A DNA stretch of 64,000 nucleotides from Sthenelais limicola (lineage: Eukaryota > Annelida > Polychaeta > Phyllodocida > Sigalionidae): contig OW804094.1 in NCBI GenBank assembly GCA_942159475.1, positions 16,427,708 to 16,491,707 on the forward strand. The letters run 5' to 3'. Below the pieces are notes generated by a model. The model saw only the letters and a list, made by a program, of their open reading frames with translations, did not search any database and was not told the origin of the DNA. The stretch's first letter is position 1. Every line of letters starts with the position of its first letter. A program made the position numbers and the translations under genes. Shown piece by piece: positions 20,765-31,111 of the stretch.

Positions 20765-21000
20765 TGGGTCAGATTTTCAGAAAATGTACAATTCAACTTC
20801 GCTAATCTTCTCAAATAACCTAAATTTCAGACGAAAATAAAGTTCAAAATACAGTTCAACCTAACCAAACAGATTGTTAAAATCAATGCAATGCCGAATA
20901 CATTCGAATTTACCTAGTATTGACCAAATTGCAGCTTAATTTTGCAGAATTTATCAAATGTGTACAGCTGCCAATTGTACATTTTCTGAAAATCTGACCC
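20765..21000 (-). mobile_element. MITE-A copy with ATGT target duplication
   Basis: Complete minus-oriented copy with common ends; ATGT on both sides. Confidence 0.92.
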
Positions 21001-21114
21001 ATGTATACCATAATGAATGGAAAGTAAGAGATTAGTACCAAACCATTCATCTTTGCAACAGTAAAGCAGGGTCGAATGTTGAATACACTGTGCATGGACG
21101 TCACTAGCAGTAAT

Positions 21115-21262
21115 AGGGAGATTTAGTAGTGGTTTCTGCTGTGCGGAGATTTAGCAACCACAACGCACCAACTCAACACTAACGCATCCACTAACTATAA
21201 GCACATTATTACCGTTGTGGGGATATCTCGAGAGGCCTGCAATGCAGATGCTCTTGGCCTAG
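21115..21262 (+). mobile_element. Truncated copy of the GATTTAGCAACCACAACG foldback
   Basis: Left arm and centre of the element that is complete at 23375-23567 (GATTTAGCAACCACAACGCA, then GATATCTCGAGAGGCCTGCA). Its first ~12 bases are doubled around an 18-bp insert, and the right arm is missing where the VR element begins. Confidence 0.75.
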
Positions 21263-21267
21263 TGCTG

Positions 21268-21531
21268 GAGTGAGTGAGTGAGTGAGATTGGTTGCTTTAC
21301 GCCCTTATCAACACATTTAATATGGTTATATCAAGGGCGGGAGAGCTGAGAGGGAGTGAGTGAGATTGGTTGCTTTACGCCCTTATCAACACATTTAATA
21401 TGGTTATATCAAGGGCGGGAGAGCTGAGAGAGAGGCAGTTTATGATCATGCCCAGGAAATAGAGATAAAGAAGAAGGGAGAGAGAGACAGAGAAAAATAC
21501 ACAGAAAGGCACTTTATGGTCTTACCCAGGC
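21268..21531 (+). mobile_element. VR element with duplicated head
   Basis: The head and hairpin occur twice in tandem (21268-21355 and 21356-21432), then one core unit and the end ACTTTATGGTCTTACCCAGG. The terminal ACCA and a clear target duplication are absent, so the left or right junction may be rearranged. Confidence 0.8.
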
Positions 21532-21613
21532 ATAATGATGAATAAAGTCCTATAAGTCATAATAATTTGGTACGATTTTGTTAGACATGATAGCTGAGAA
21601 TGCAGCATTAAAA

Positions 21614-21822
21614 GGGTCAGATTTTCAGAAAACACACAATTAGCAATTGTACACATTTAGTAAAGTCTGCTAAATTAGGCTGCAACCTGGCCAATACTAG
21701 TTAAATTCCAGCAATCGGTTTGGTAAGGTTGAACTGTATTTTGACCTTTATTTTCGTCTGTAATATGGGTTATTTGAGAGGATTGGTGAAAGCGAATTGT
21801 ACATTTTCTCGCGACTTCACCC
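21614..21822 (+). mobile_element. MITE-A copy with AAAA target duplication, mixed ends
   Basis: Plus orientation. Left end is the common type, right end TCTCGCGACTTCACCC the alternative type. A deletion removes part of the centre (TTAAATTCCAGCAATCGG). AAAA flanks both sides. Confidence 0.87.
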
Positions 21823-22211
21823 AAAACAAGGACGAATGTCCGCATACACTGAGCATGGACTTCGCCAGCAGTATTAACAATGGTAGTGGAGCGATATAAA
21901 AACGGCATGATTGAATCGCTGGAAGCGGGCAGAAAGCATATGGATTGCTTGAATCAATAGGATAACCCAATCACCCAGTCTATCTAGCTTTTCATGTCCT
22001 AGACGAATGAACTGCTCTGGATTTTGTACAGGAAATAATTTAATTTTCAATATGAATCAATTGGACTCGAAATCCATTTTGATGCTCAAACCTCTTTGAA
22101 GCTGCTTTTTTCAAACATAAATAAGTTTGATTGAGATACAGTGATCACGACTGGGGGAGAGAGAGGAGGAGGACAGACAAGGGCTTTTCAATATGGATTA
22201 GTATAGGAAAT
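21823..22211. other. No gene seen
   Basis: Unique-looking. CATACACTGAGCATGGACTT at about 21843 resembles GAATACACTGTGCATGGACG at about 21081; both lie just right of MITE-A copies. Confidence 0.4.
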
Positions 22212-22530
22212 TCATGGGCTGGGATGTCGCAATGGTCGTGGGTGCTTGAGTGAGTGAGTGAGTGAGATTGGTTGCTTTACGACACCTTATCAACACATTG
22301 AAGGTTATATCAAGGGCGGGAGAGCTGAGAGGGAGGCAGTTTATGATCTTACCCTGGAAATAGAGACAGAGAAGAAGGGAGAGAGAGACAGAGAAAAGAG
22401 ACAGAAAGGCACTTTATGGTCTTATCCAGGACCACTCGGGGTGCTTGCTTTGGACACAAAGGCAGGGTAGTGTCATGGGTTCGAACCTTGCTGTGGGAAC
22501 CATTTCACCTTCACCACCTTTCTTGCTGAT
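22212..22530 (+). mobile_element. tRNA-headed SINE split by a VR element
   Basis: Joining across the VR insertion gives an A-box-like TGTCGCAATGGT at about 22226 and a B box GGTTCGAACC at about 22481 with tRNA-like spacing, then CTTGCTGTGGGAACC. This resembles a Pol III SINE head. A related piece is at 47380-47470. No A-rich tail is clear. Confidence 0.55.
22249..22435 (+). mobile_element. VR element with one core unit
   Basis: Flanked by TCGTGGGTGCTTG (22236-22248) and TCGGGGTGCTTG (22436-22447), a 12-13-bp duplication with one indel. Head, hairpin (ACACCTTATCAACAC), one 74-bp-type unit and the end TATCCAGGACCAC are all present. This is the minimal form of the family in the window. Confidence 0.85.
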
Positions 22531-22600
22531 TTGATTGGTTGTATTCTTTATTTTGTTTAAACAAAATTAGTTATCTATTTCTGATTACTCAGGTCTTCTA

Positions 22601-22827
22601 GGATCAGATTTTCAGAAAAATGTACAGTTCGCCTTCACCAATCTTCTCGAATAACCCAAATTTAACACGAAAATCAGGTTCAAAATTTATAACAAGACAG
22701 ATTTATTGAATGAATACAATACAGAATACACTCAGATATGCCTAGTATTTACCATTTTTCACTCTAATTTAGCAGAATTTGAGAGATGTGTAGAACTGTA
22801 GATTGTGCACTTTTTGAAAATATGACC
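22601..22827 (-). mobile_element. MITE-A copy with TCTA target duplication
   Basis: Minus orientation, GGATCAGATTTTCAG to TTGAAAATATGACCC, TCTA on both sides. Confidence 0.9.
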
Positions 22828-22887
22828 CTCTAATGGATGCCAGCTGAGATACACTGGGTCAGACCAGTCATGGGTACGGCTGTATTT

Positions 22888-23110
22888 GGGCCAGATTTTC
22901 AGAAAATGTACAATTGAACTTCGCCAATCCACAGATTACAGCGAAAATAAAGTTCAAAATACAGTTCAACCTAACCAAACAGATTGCTAGAATCAATGCA
23001 ATGCCGAATATACTCGAATTAACCTAGTATTGACCAGATTGCAGCCTAATTTAGAAGAATTTTCTAAATGTGTACAACTGCCAATTGTACATTTTCTGAA
23101 AATCTGACCC
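22888..23110 (-). mobile_element. MITE-A copy with ATTT target duplication
   Basis: Minus orientation, GGGCCAGATTTTCAG to CTGAAAATCTGACCC, with a small deletion in the CTCTCAAATAACCC region. ATTT flanks both sides. Confidence 0.9.
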
Positions 23111-23374
23111 ATTTGGTGCAATCACGTTACAAAGCAATTGTTAATCTTCGAGAGAACAATCTTCTGAACAATGGAGGGTAGTATACTACCTCGGAAGTTG
23201 GTGAAAGACCAACTATTAAGCTGAACTAAATAATAAAGTAGCATTCCCATCTGAATAGAAGGCAGTAATAGAAGGCAGTTCAACTCGGGCCCCTAACAAA
23301 TTGTACTATCTTCAATGTAAACCCCTTATATCGGGGTTACAAATTATCCTATTGTACAAGCAACTCACCTATAA
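23111..23374. other. No gene seen
   Basis: Unique-looking spacer. Confidence 0.4.
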
Positions 23375-23567
23375 TAGGTAGATTTAGCAACCACAACGCA
23401 CCAACACAACACTAACGCATCCACTAACTATTAGTACATTATTACTGTTGTTGTGATATCTCGAGAGGCCTGCAATGCAGATGCCCTCGAGCTAGCACCT
23501 CTCGAGATATCCCCAGTGTGGATGCGTTAGTGTTGTGTTGGTGCGTTGTGATTGCTAAATCTCCCTA
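23375..23567. mobile_element. Long foldback element, ~48-bp arms
   Basis: The left arm from TAGGTAGATTTAGCAACCAC to CTAACGCATCCAC is repeated inverted from GTGGATGCGTTAGTG to TTGCTAAATCTCCCTA with few mismatches. The centre has a second foldback (ATATCTCGAGAGGCC ... CCTCTCGAGATAT). A truncated copy is at 21115-21262. No coding sequence. Confidence 0.88.
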
Positions 23568-23597
23568 GTATTCTTTGAACCGTTCCTTTGGTGTATA

Positions 23598-23690
23598 CAG
23601 TGAACCCCTCTAATGCAACCCCCCTTGGGACTGAACAATGTGTGGTCTCATAGCGAGGTGGTTCTTTATAAGGGCTAATCTAATAGGGTA
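23598..23690. mobile_element. Decayed CAGTGGAACC-type element
   Basis: CAGTGAACCCCTCTAATGC, GGGACTGAACAATGTGTGG and TCTCATAGCGAGGTGGTTC match the left half of the element at 7911-8088. The right half is gone. Confidence 0.7.
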
Positions 23691-23819
23691 TATATTAATG
23701 TAAGTATAAGGGATCTTAGAGCAGTATGTACACCCCTATAATCTTTAAAACCTCCTATCCCAAAAGAAGGCATATATTTAGCCCCCCACCCCCCACACGA
23801 TCATTCTAGAGTATAAAAA

Positions 23820-23996
23820 AAAATGATAAAAAAAATGATAAATACCAGGTATATGTGAGTATATTTGGCATCGAGTTGATTCAAGAGATGTGTTTGGTTA
23901 CGTTGAATTGTGTTCGGTGTCTTACTTTTGTATCAAATCTGGGTTATTGGGGAGGGTTTCTGAATGTAAATTGTGCATTTTCCGGAAAATTCACAC
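23820..23996 (+). mobile_element. MITE-A fragment, right part
   Basis: Begins at AAATGATAAATACCAGG, lacks the left inverted repeat, and ends TTTTCCGGAAAATTCACAC, a changed third-type right end. Confidence 0.75.
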
Positions 23997-24201
23997 ATAT
24001 AAGACCGCACTGAAGTGCAATTAGGGTGCTGTATACATGCTTACCTGCTATAGCAGGCTACAAAGCAGCTACCATGTTTGATACATCATGAGTGCTTGCA
24101 CCTGCAATGATGTAGTGGTGAGAGGGAGGGGGAGAATGAGAGAATGAGAGAATAGGAGAGTGAGATCATATCCTAACCATATATAGAGGAGACCTGCAAC
24201 T

Positions 24202-24436
24202 GGGTCAGATTTTCAGAAAATGTACAATTCACCTTCACCAATCCTCTCAAATAACCCACATTTAAGACAAAAATGAGCTTTAAAATGCAGTTGAACATAA
24301 CAGAACTGATACTATAAATCAATGCGATACCAAATATACTCAGATATACCTGGTATTCATCATTTTTCAGCCTAATTTAGCAGAATTTCCTAAATGTGTG
24401 GAGCTGCCAATTGTACATTTTCTGAAAATATGACCC
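24202..24436 (-). mobile_element. MITE-A copy with AACT target duplication
   Basis: Complete minus-oriented copy with common ends; AACT on both sides. Confidence 0.92.
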
Positions 24437-25315
24437 AACTATGTGAACTAGGTGAATGGTGCGTGGGAGGTGCACGTGGGATTCCTCCAGTACACGCCCC
24501 CCCCCCCCCACCTCTCCCCTCCCCCCCCCCCACCTCCCCCTCCCTACCTCCCCCTCACCTCGCCTATAGAACATGTGAGCACTCCAGGTTTTTGCAGGCA
24601 AAACATTGTCCCAGCTAATGAAGGACAGAAATACGCAAAAGCTAACAAAATGCAATTATTTTTAAAGGTGCAGTCCAGGTTAGTTGCAAGCAACAGATTT
24701 GTGTCTTGACAAAAGGATTTCGAAAAGAAAATTACATATATATTGGTAAAGAAAATTACCTTAAAATGTGTATATTTGACGTTGTGTAGTATCACTTCAC
24801 CTCCAAACTCATTCTACATTTCCCGTCAGCTCCGACCTCGGTTCCATAAGTGGTTAGTAAAACTCAAATCTTATAAGAGTAGAAATAGTCCCTTTGCCTT
24901 GTTTTCAATTTTCAATAAACCTCCTACTATTTCATAGCCTGAACACCTTTGGTCGACTTAGCTGGGAATATATCTTTAATAGATCTTCTTCAGCGAGTCT
25001 ATAGCGGTGGCAGTCAGTCGATTTCAATGTTTTTGACCATGTCGGTGGAGCTAGACATCGCCTTTTTGTCTTTATTTGGATCCTAACTTGTCCATGGCGA
25101 AGGAGACACTTCAAAACCACGAGTTCGAAATACTTGAAAATAATTAGTCCTGTTTTGAGGTGCAAATCTATGAAAGAAGTATTGGTAATTACCATGAGGG
25201 TGTTAAGACACATTACTCCTGGAATTAATTGCCTCAAAACCGAGCATTAATTGCCTTGATGAAGTTTTATATGCAGGTTTTTTAGAGGTTTCGTACAGAT
25301 TCTAGTTTGTGAGAC
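24437..25315. other. No gene seen; C-rich microsatellite then unique DNA
   Basis: 24496-24560 is a C-rich run with CT and CA interruptions. The remainder looks single-copy. A 101-codon minus-strand frame at 24932-25237 starts at ATG but shows no motif or similarity I recognise. Confidence 0.45.
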
Positions 25316-25546
25316 GGATCCCAAGAAAATGTACAATCGCCAGCTCCACACATTTAGTAAATTTTGCTAAATTAGGCTGGAAAATGATAAATGCTGCATT
25401 TATCTGGGTATATTCGGCATCAAGGTGATTCAAAGGATCTGTTTGATTATGTTGAATTGTGTTTTTTGTCTCATTAATGTATTAAATTCAGGTTATTTGG
25501 GAGGGTTCCTAAATAGTAATTGTGCATTTTCTCGAAATTTTACCCT
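25316..25546 (+). mobile_element. MITE-A copy, diverged left end
   Basis: Plus orientation; left end GGATCCCAAGAAAATG, right end TCTCGAAATTTTACCC of the third type. Confidence 0.82.
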
Positions 25547-25608
25547 AGTGCATTTGTTTCGTTTTTTTCTGTCCGACTGGATCAAAGCAACTAATGATCT
25601 TATCTTAT

Positions 25609-25785
25609 GGGTGAAATTGTCAGAAAATGTACAATTCATCTTCACCAATCCTTTCAAATAACCCAAATTTAAGTGAAAAGTGACGTTCAAAATGCAGTTT
25701 AATACAATGAAAGAGATACTTTTAATCATCACAATGCCAGAGATACTCTGATATACCCATTATTTATATTTTATATTCTACCTTG
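25609..25785 (-). mobile_element. MITE-A fragment, left part
   Basis: Minus orientation starting GGGTGAAATTGTCAG; similarity fades after CTCTGATATACCCATTATTT, so the distal third is lost. Confidence 0.78.
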
Positions 25786-25930
25786 AAAATAAAAGATTTA
25801 AAACAAGTTTTATTCAGGTTGTATTGCACAGAAAACTATGCTCTCACTCGTCTAGTCATATATATCGTCTCTAAATGTGATTTTGATCATCTTCATCTCA
25901 CCCTGGTCATGCTTGTCAGACTTCGACTAC

Positions 25931-26268
25931 AATAGAGGATTTGCATGTCTCAATGCGCATGTCTGTTACAGTGCATCCTGGGATAGATTCTGACATATTT
26001 GGCAGCATTTTTTATCGAAAGCTGCAAGAATATTTTCACCAATATCTTTGCTTTTATGAACTATATATGAGAACCAAATGCATCGATGTGAAAGATGAGG
26101 TCTTGTGTCATGGAAACATGTAAAACACATGGATATTGACATTAGAGCACTGATAAATATGCCATGCTGAACATGACATGTTTTCCTATAGATTTTTATA
26201 CAGTACCATTAGTCCCCTAATACCATGCGAATCAAGATTCAAAATGGTGGCTATGCAAACCCCTTATT
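25931..26268 (+). mobile_element. MITE-C copy
   Basis: AATAGAGGATTTGCATGTC to GCAAACCCCTTATT, full length with scattered changes. Confidence 0.87.
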
Positions 26269-26674
26269 TGAATGAGTGGTAGATGAAAAGAGGGTAACAT
26301 TCGGCGCCTACAGAAGTATTTAATTATAATAAAAAAGAATCCGCGGCTGTCATAAAAGTGCACAACCCTCCACCCCTGCCGCAGTCACCTCTGCTTCTGA
26401 AACCCTTTTATAAAACAAACTGCGCCCACCCACGCAGTGCTTCCACTTCAGCCCACCAGGTGGCCTCGTGGGTTCTTCACACACGTGACTCTGACCCCAG
26501 TCAAATGTTTGTCTTTTTTAATGGCGGGAAAAAATTCTCATCGATCAGCTGATGGGTTTTTGTCAAGGCAAGAAGAGAAACTGAATGACTTAAATAAACC
26601 AGTAGTATTGGAGTATATAATTATAGTTTAAATATCAAAGTTTGTGCGAGATTATGAATATAAACTCTTTATAT
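26269..26674. other. No gene seen
   Basis: Unique-looking. Two overlapping 64-codon frames at 26358-26631 are in different phases and carry no motif. Confidence 0.4.
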
Positions 26675-26909
26675 GGGTGAAGTTTCCAGAAAATGCACAA
26701 TTGATATTCAGCAATCCTCACAAATAACCCGAGTTTACTGCAAAAATGTGACTCAAAATACAGTTCAACATAACCAAACAGATTGTTTGAATCTAGACAA
26801 TACTAAATATACCCAGATATACCTAATGTTGACGATTCTTCGGTCTAATTCATCAGAATTTACTAAATGTGTTGATCTGCCAATTGAACATTTTCTGACA
26901 ACCTGACCC
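26675..26909 (-). mobile_element. MITE-A copy with ATAT target duplication, mixed ends
   Basis: Minus orientation. Left end is the alternative type (GGGTGAAGTTTCCAG), right end CTGACAACCTGACCC. ATAT flanks both sides. Confidence 0.9.
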
Positions 26910-27259
26910 ATATAAACCTGAATAGAATAATATCACACAAATTGTGCTGGAAGGTAGAAGGACTGAACTAGATTTTCAGATTGTGTCTAAGCTTCTGCTA
27001 AGTCTGTAGATTTGCACACAGTCATATAGATCGCACCAGGAGAGAGATTCACATGTGGTTATAATGGCACTGGTGAGAGAATGTACATCATTCCATAGCT
27101 ATGGGAGAGAGGAGAGAGAAATAGTGGGCAATTAGTGCAGGTAAATACAGACATATAATATAGACAGATAGCATGCTGGCTCATGTAAGGTAATAGCATT
27201 ACACTCCTCCTCCCCTTTCCCTGTATTGCTATAGTGTATCGTGTCATGAAGATATAAAT

Positions 27260-27666
27260 GTGATGTGTTCCAGGGAAATGAGTCACAAGTCGCAAAATAT
27301 GGATTTTGAGATATCATCATATTTGAAAAAATGAGATCAAGCCGATTCCAATGATAGTAAACAGTATGACATCGAAATAAGTATTTCTATATTTAAAGTT
27401 TGATAATTTTATTTGTGAAAAAATGTTCGAAATATCTCTGGGCGGACATTTACTAGTAAAGAATCTAAATGTACTGTATGAGATGACCTTAGAAATACGT
27501 GGATATATTTATTAGACTGTCCTGAAATCTGGTACTTGTATTCAGGCTAAAACAAGCGATAAGCAACCCCAAAATGGAAACATTTCCACAAATACATCTT
27601 GTGAATAAAACACTTTGAAAAATATCAATTTTGCGACTTATGACTCATTTTCCTAAAACACATCAC
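27260..27666 (-). mobile_element. MITE-B copy with AAAT target duplication
   Basis: Full length, GTGATGTGTTCCAGG to CCTAAAACACATCAC, AAAT on both sides. Confidence 0.92.
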
Positions 27667-28252
27667 AAATGTATTCTATAGTATTTCTCCCAAAATCTAC
27701 CTCCCTCTCCCCCTCTTTCTACCTTTCTGTTTCTCTCTCCTTTTATTTCTCTTTCTTCTCCCTTTATTCTCATTACTCTATTCATATTTCTCCGTCTCCC
27801 CTCGTCTTTTACTGTCTTTCTCTCTGTCTCTCACTCTTTCTCCCTTCTCTTCCTCTATCAGCTGGTCTCTGTCTGTCTCTGTCTCTGTCTCTCTCTCTCC
27901 CCCCTTTTCTCTCTCTCCCTCTTCTCTCTCTCAACTTGCTGTCCTTCCCAATTCTGCCCCGCTATCCACCATGAAGATCGGGACTAATCAATTTCAAAGC
28001 CCTCCCTTTTACCGTTTCCTATAGATGTCAATCCCCATTAGATTCATTTTCTGAAAATTACAAACCTGCAGATGAAATATTGTCAGTAGCTTCGATTTAA
28101 TTGTTTATCCAATTAATAAATGTCTCAATACACAACATAGATTACAAAGATACTGTCGTCTGAGCGATTTTCTTAAATCTGTGTGCGATTTGAGTCATGT
28201 CAGAATTAACTCCTGACACTGCTAAAGCCTTAAGCCGCTGATCACCGTATAT
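27667..28252. repeat. CT-rich microsatellite (27700-27950) then unique DNA
   Basis: A pyrimidine run made of TCTCTC, CCCTCT and CTGTCT words. A 101-codon serine/leucine-rich frame here is a by-product of the composition. The remaining 300 bp show nothing. Confidence 0.7.
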
Positions 28253-28486
28253 GGGTCAGATTTTCAGAAAATGTACAATTGTCAGCTGTACACATTTAGT
28301 AAATTCTGCTAAATTAAGCTGCAATTTGGTCAATACTAGGTAAATTCAAGTAAATTCGGCATTGCATTGATTCTAGCAATCTGTTTGGTTAGGTTGAACT
28401 GGATTTTGAACTTTATTTTTGTCTGAAATTTGGATTATTTGAGAAGATTGGCGAAGTTGAATTGTACATTTCTGAAAATCTGACCC
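28253..28486 (+). mobile_element. MITE-A copy with ATAT target duplication
   Basis: Complete plus-oriented copy with common ends. Confidence 0.92.
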
Positions 28487-28696
28487 ATATATTTAGTAAG
28501 TCTTTTTGTGTTTAATGAGGTAATTAAGGTACATGGTACACATGCACGTCTCTGCCTTAGTATGGTCTTCCCTGAAGGTCATCTGTTAAAAGCATGCTAT
28601 TTATTAAAGGTAGTTTTGATCACAAAACTAGCTGTGTTATCTCATAGTCATGCCTCAAGCCAATATATATATAGCCTTGCATTAATTTCTAGATAT

Positions 28697-28931
28697 GGGT
28701 CAGATTTTCAGAAAATGTACAATTCAAATTGACCAATACTCTCAAATAACCCAGATTTAAGATGAAAATAAAGTTCAAAATACAGTTCAACCAAACCAAA
28801 CAGATTGCTAGAATCAATGCAATGCCAAATATATTCGAATTTACTTAGTATTGACCAAATTGCAGCCTAATATAGCAGGATTTACTAAATGTGTACAGCT
28901 GCCAATTGTACATTTCTTGAAAATCTGACCC
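28697..28931 (-). mobile_element. MITE-A copy with ATAT target duplication
   Basis: Complete minus-oriented copy, opposite to and 210 bp from the copy at 28253; the pair forms a large inverted repeat. Confidence 0.92.
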
Positions 28932-29161
28932 ATATAACAAATGCAATTCCACCATTAACCATTCAGCTTTTTAGCAAAGGGCGCATGGGAATTATTATGC
29001 GAGGTTTGTCAATGTGCTAACGTTGTTTGCATGCTCCTTTGAACTCAATTGTTGCGGATAGTGACCATTTGCGAATTTCACGAATTTCGGGAAACTATTT
29101 TGATTTCATACAACAACATCGTTATACAATTTGTGTAGCCATCTAGCACCTAGAAGCCATA

Positions 29162-29408
29162 GCGATCTATAAAACGTGAAATTTACTGGGCAGACTTGAC
29201 TTAGGATAGGGATCTATAAAATGTGAAATTTACTGAGTGGACTTGACCTAGGATAGGGATCTATAAAACATGAAATTTACTAGGCAGACTTGACTTAGGA
29301 TAGAGATCTATAAAACGTGAAATTTAATGGACAGACTTGACTTAGGATAGAGATCTATACAACGTGAAATTAACTGGGCAGACTTGACTTAGGATAGCGA
29401 TCTATAAC
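29162..29408. repeat. 47-bp tandem repeat, about 5 units
   Basis: Units read GATCTATAAAACGTGAAATT then TACTGGGCAGACTTGACTTA then GGATAG, with a few substitutions each. Confidence 0.92.
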
Positions 29409-29618
29409 ACTTGCTTTTTATTCCAACTAATGGCTTTCATTTAATTGCTCTGGCAATATCCCTCCCACAGATGATCAACTCTATTTTTCCTCCTCCTCTT
29501 CCTTCTCCTTACGTGTCTCTCACATTAAAACACAACGCAGAGAGAGACGCGGCACATTCAACAAGCGATGCTGCTTCTTTATTGAATTACAACCCTGCCT
29601 TAATGCGTCCAATGTAGC

Positions 29619-29862
29619 ATATACTTATTATCCATAGCCTCCGGGTCATATCAGGTGCATTGAGCGACTTTAATGTATGTCTCCAATGGCTTTCCTCCAT
29701 TGATTGTTTCAATAATAATGGTTTTATATTAGATGTGATGTCACCATCATTTTAATCATGGTTTCTATCTATGTATAGATATGCTGGTCTTTAACAAGGT
29801 CCTGTTAGTTTTTCAGTTCTGTCACCATACTTATTTATTCTCACATCTATTTGAGGTTATTT
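29619..29862. repeat. Local duplication, copy 1
   Basis: ATACTTATTATCCATAGCC through CACATCTATTTGAGGTTATT. Copy 2 begins at 30097. This copy lacks the MITE-B that splits copy 2, so it records the empty site ATCTATTTGAGG. It also lacks the extra AAACGCTGCTTTCGCGTTCG found in copy 2 after TGGTTTCTT. Confidence 0.9.
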
Positions 29863-30096
29863 GGGTAAGATTTTCAGAAAATGTACAATTCAACCTCGCC
29901 AATCTTCTCAAATAACCCAAATTTCAGACGAAAATATAGTTCAAAATACAGTTCAACCTAACCAAACAGATTGCTAGAATCAATGCAATGCTGAATATAC
30001 TCGAATTTACCTAGTATTGACGAAATTGCAGCCTAATTTTGCAGAACTTACTAAATGTGTACAGCTGCCAATTGTACATTTTCTGAAAATCTGACC
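29863..30096 (-). mobile_element. MITE-A copy between two duplicated segments
   Basis: Minus orientation, GGGTAAGATTTTCAG to CTGAAAATCTGACCC. It sits exactly at the boundary of the duplication. Flanks ATTT and ATAT do not match, as expected if a rearrangement joined the two sides. Confidence 0.9.
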
Positions 30097-30676
30097 CATA
30101 TACTTATTATCCATAGCCTCCGGGTCATATCAGGTGCATTGAGCGACTTTAATGTATGTCTCCAATGGCTTTCCTCCATTGATTGTTTCAATAATAATGG
30201 TTTTATATTAGATGTGATGTCACCATCATTTTAATCATGGTTTCTTAAACGCTGCTTTCGCGTTCGGCTTCTATCTATCTATAGATATGCTGGTCTTTAA
30301 CAAGGTCCTGTTAGTTTTTCAGTTCTGTCACCATACTTATTTATTCTCACATCTATTTGTGATGTGTTTCAGGAAAATGAGTCATAAGTCGCAAAAAATA
30401 GATTTTGAGATATCATTATATTTGAAAAGATGAGATCAAAATGAGAATAAACAGTAAAGTAACTACATGTAGTCCATTTGAGGACCTTTAAAACTAAAGG
30501 ATATATTACATAGATTGTCCTGAAATTTGACACATCGATTGATAAAGCTATGAGTGATAAACCGACAAAAACTTAGAACATTCCAATAATGTGATCTTGT
30601 GAAAAAAACACTTTGAAAAATATCAATTTTGCGACTCAAGACTCATTTCCCTGAAACACAGCACATTTGAGGTTAT
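30097..30676. repeat. Local duplication, copy 2, split by MITE-B
   Basis: Same sequence as 29619-29862, interrupted by MITE-B at 30359-30664 and resuming TTGAGGTTATTTAC. It carries about 18 extra bases (CGCTGCTTTCGCGTTCGG region) compared with copy 1. Confidence 0.88.
30359..30664 (-). mobile_element. MITE-B copy with known empty site
   Basis: Left side ATCT-ATTT, right side ATTT-GAGG, against ATCT-ATTT-GAGG in the unoccupied copy at about 29850. This fixes the element as GTGATGTGTTTCAGG ... CCTGAAACACAGCAC with a 4-bp ATTT duplication. It inserted after the local duplication. Confidence 0.93.
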
Positions 30677-31003
30677 TTACTACTCCCGTCTCTGCATATT
30701 TCTATTCGGTCTCAGTTGGTTATTTCTGTCTCTCGGTGGGACACAATGAGGTAGGTAACATGTGTGTGGTGACCTTTCAAAGATAGGGATGATTCAATAT
30801 GCACTGTGCATGGGAACGGGGACGAATGAGAAATGGTTCATTAACAGGATTAGAGGTAGAATAAACTGAGGAAAAGGGAGGAGCAGAAAAGGGAACGGGA
30901 GAGAGGAGGGGGGAGAGATGGGCTGGGTCATATACATAGAGGAGAAAGGATGACAGAAAGGAAGGGCGATTCCGAGACGGATGGTGGGACAGAGAAACAC
31001 GTA
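30677..31003. other. No gene seen; purine-rich
   Basis: GAGGAGGGGGGAGAGATGGG and similar purine-rich words at 30860-30960. Frames here reflect composition. Confidence 0.4.
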
Positions 31004-31111
31004 GGCTGAAAGAAATATAAATTCTAGGTGTATCTGGTCTATTTCTTATTGCCTTGAACCAGGAAATCTGTATGGTTATGTTGAATTGTATTTTTAATCT
31101 CATTTTTTGTT

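Noticed and set aside
24377..24795. Proline- or glycine-rich frames on both strands
   Set aside because: Translation of a C-rich microsatellite.
24932..25237. 101-codon minus-strand frame as a gene
   Set aside because: ATG start and no repeat overlap, but no recognisable domain, splice signals or codon bias; length is within chance expectation for 64 kb.
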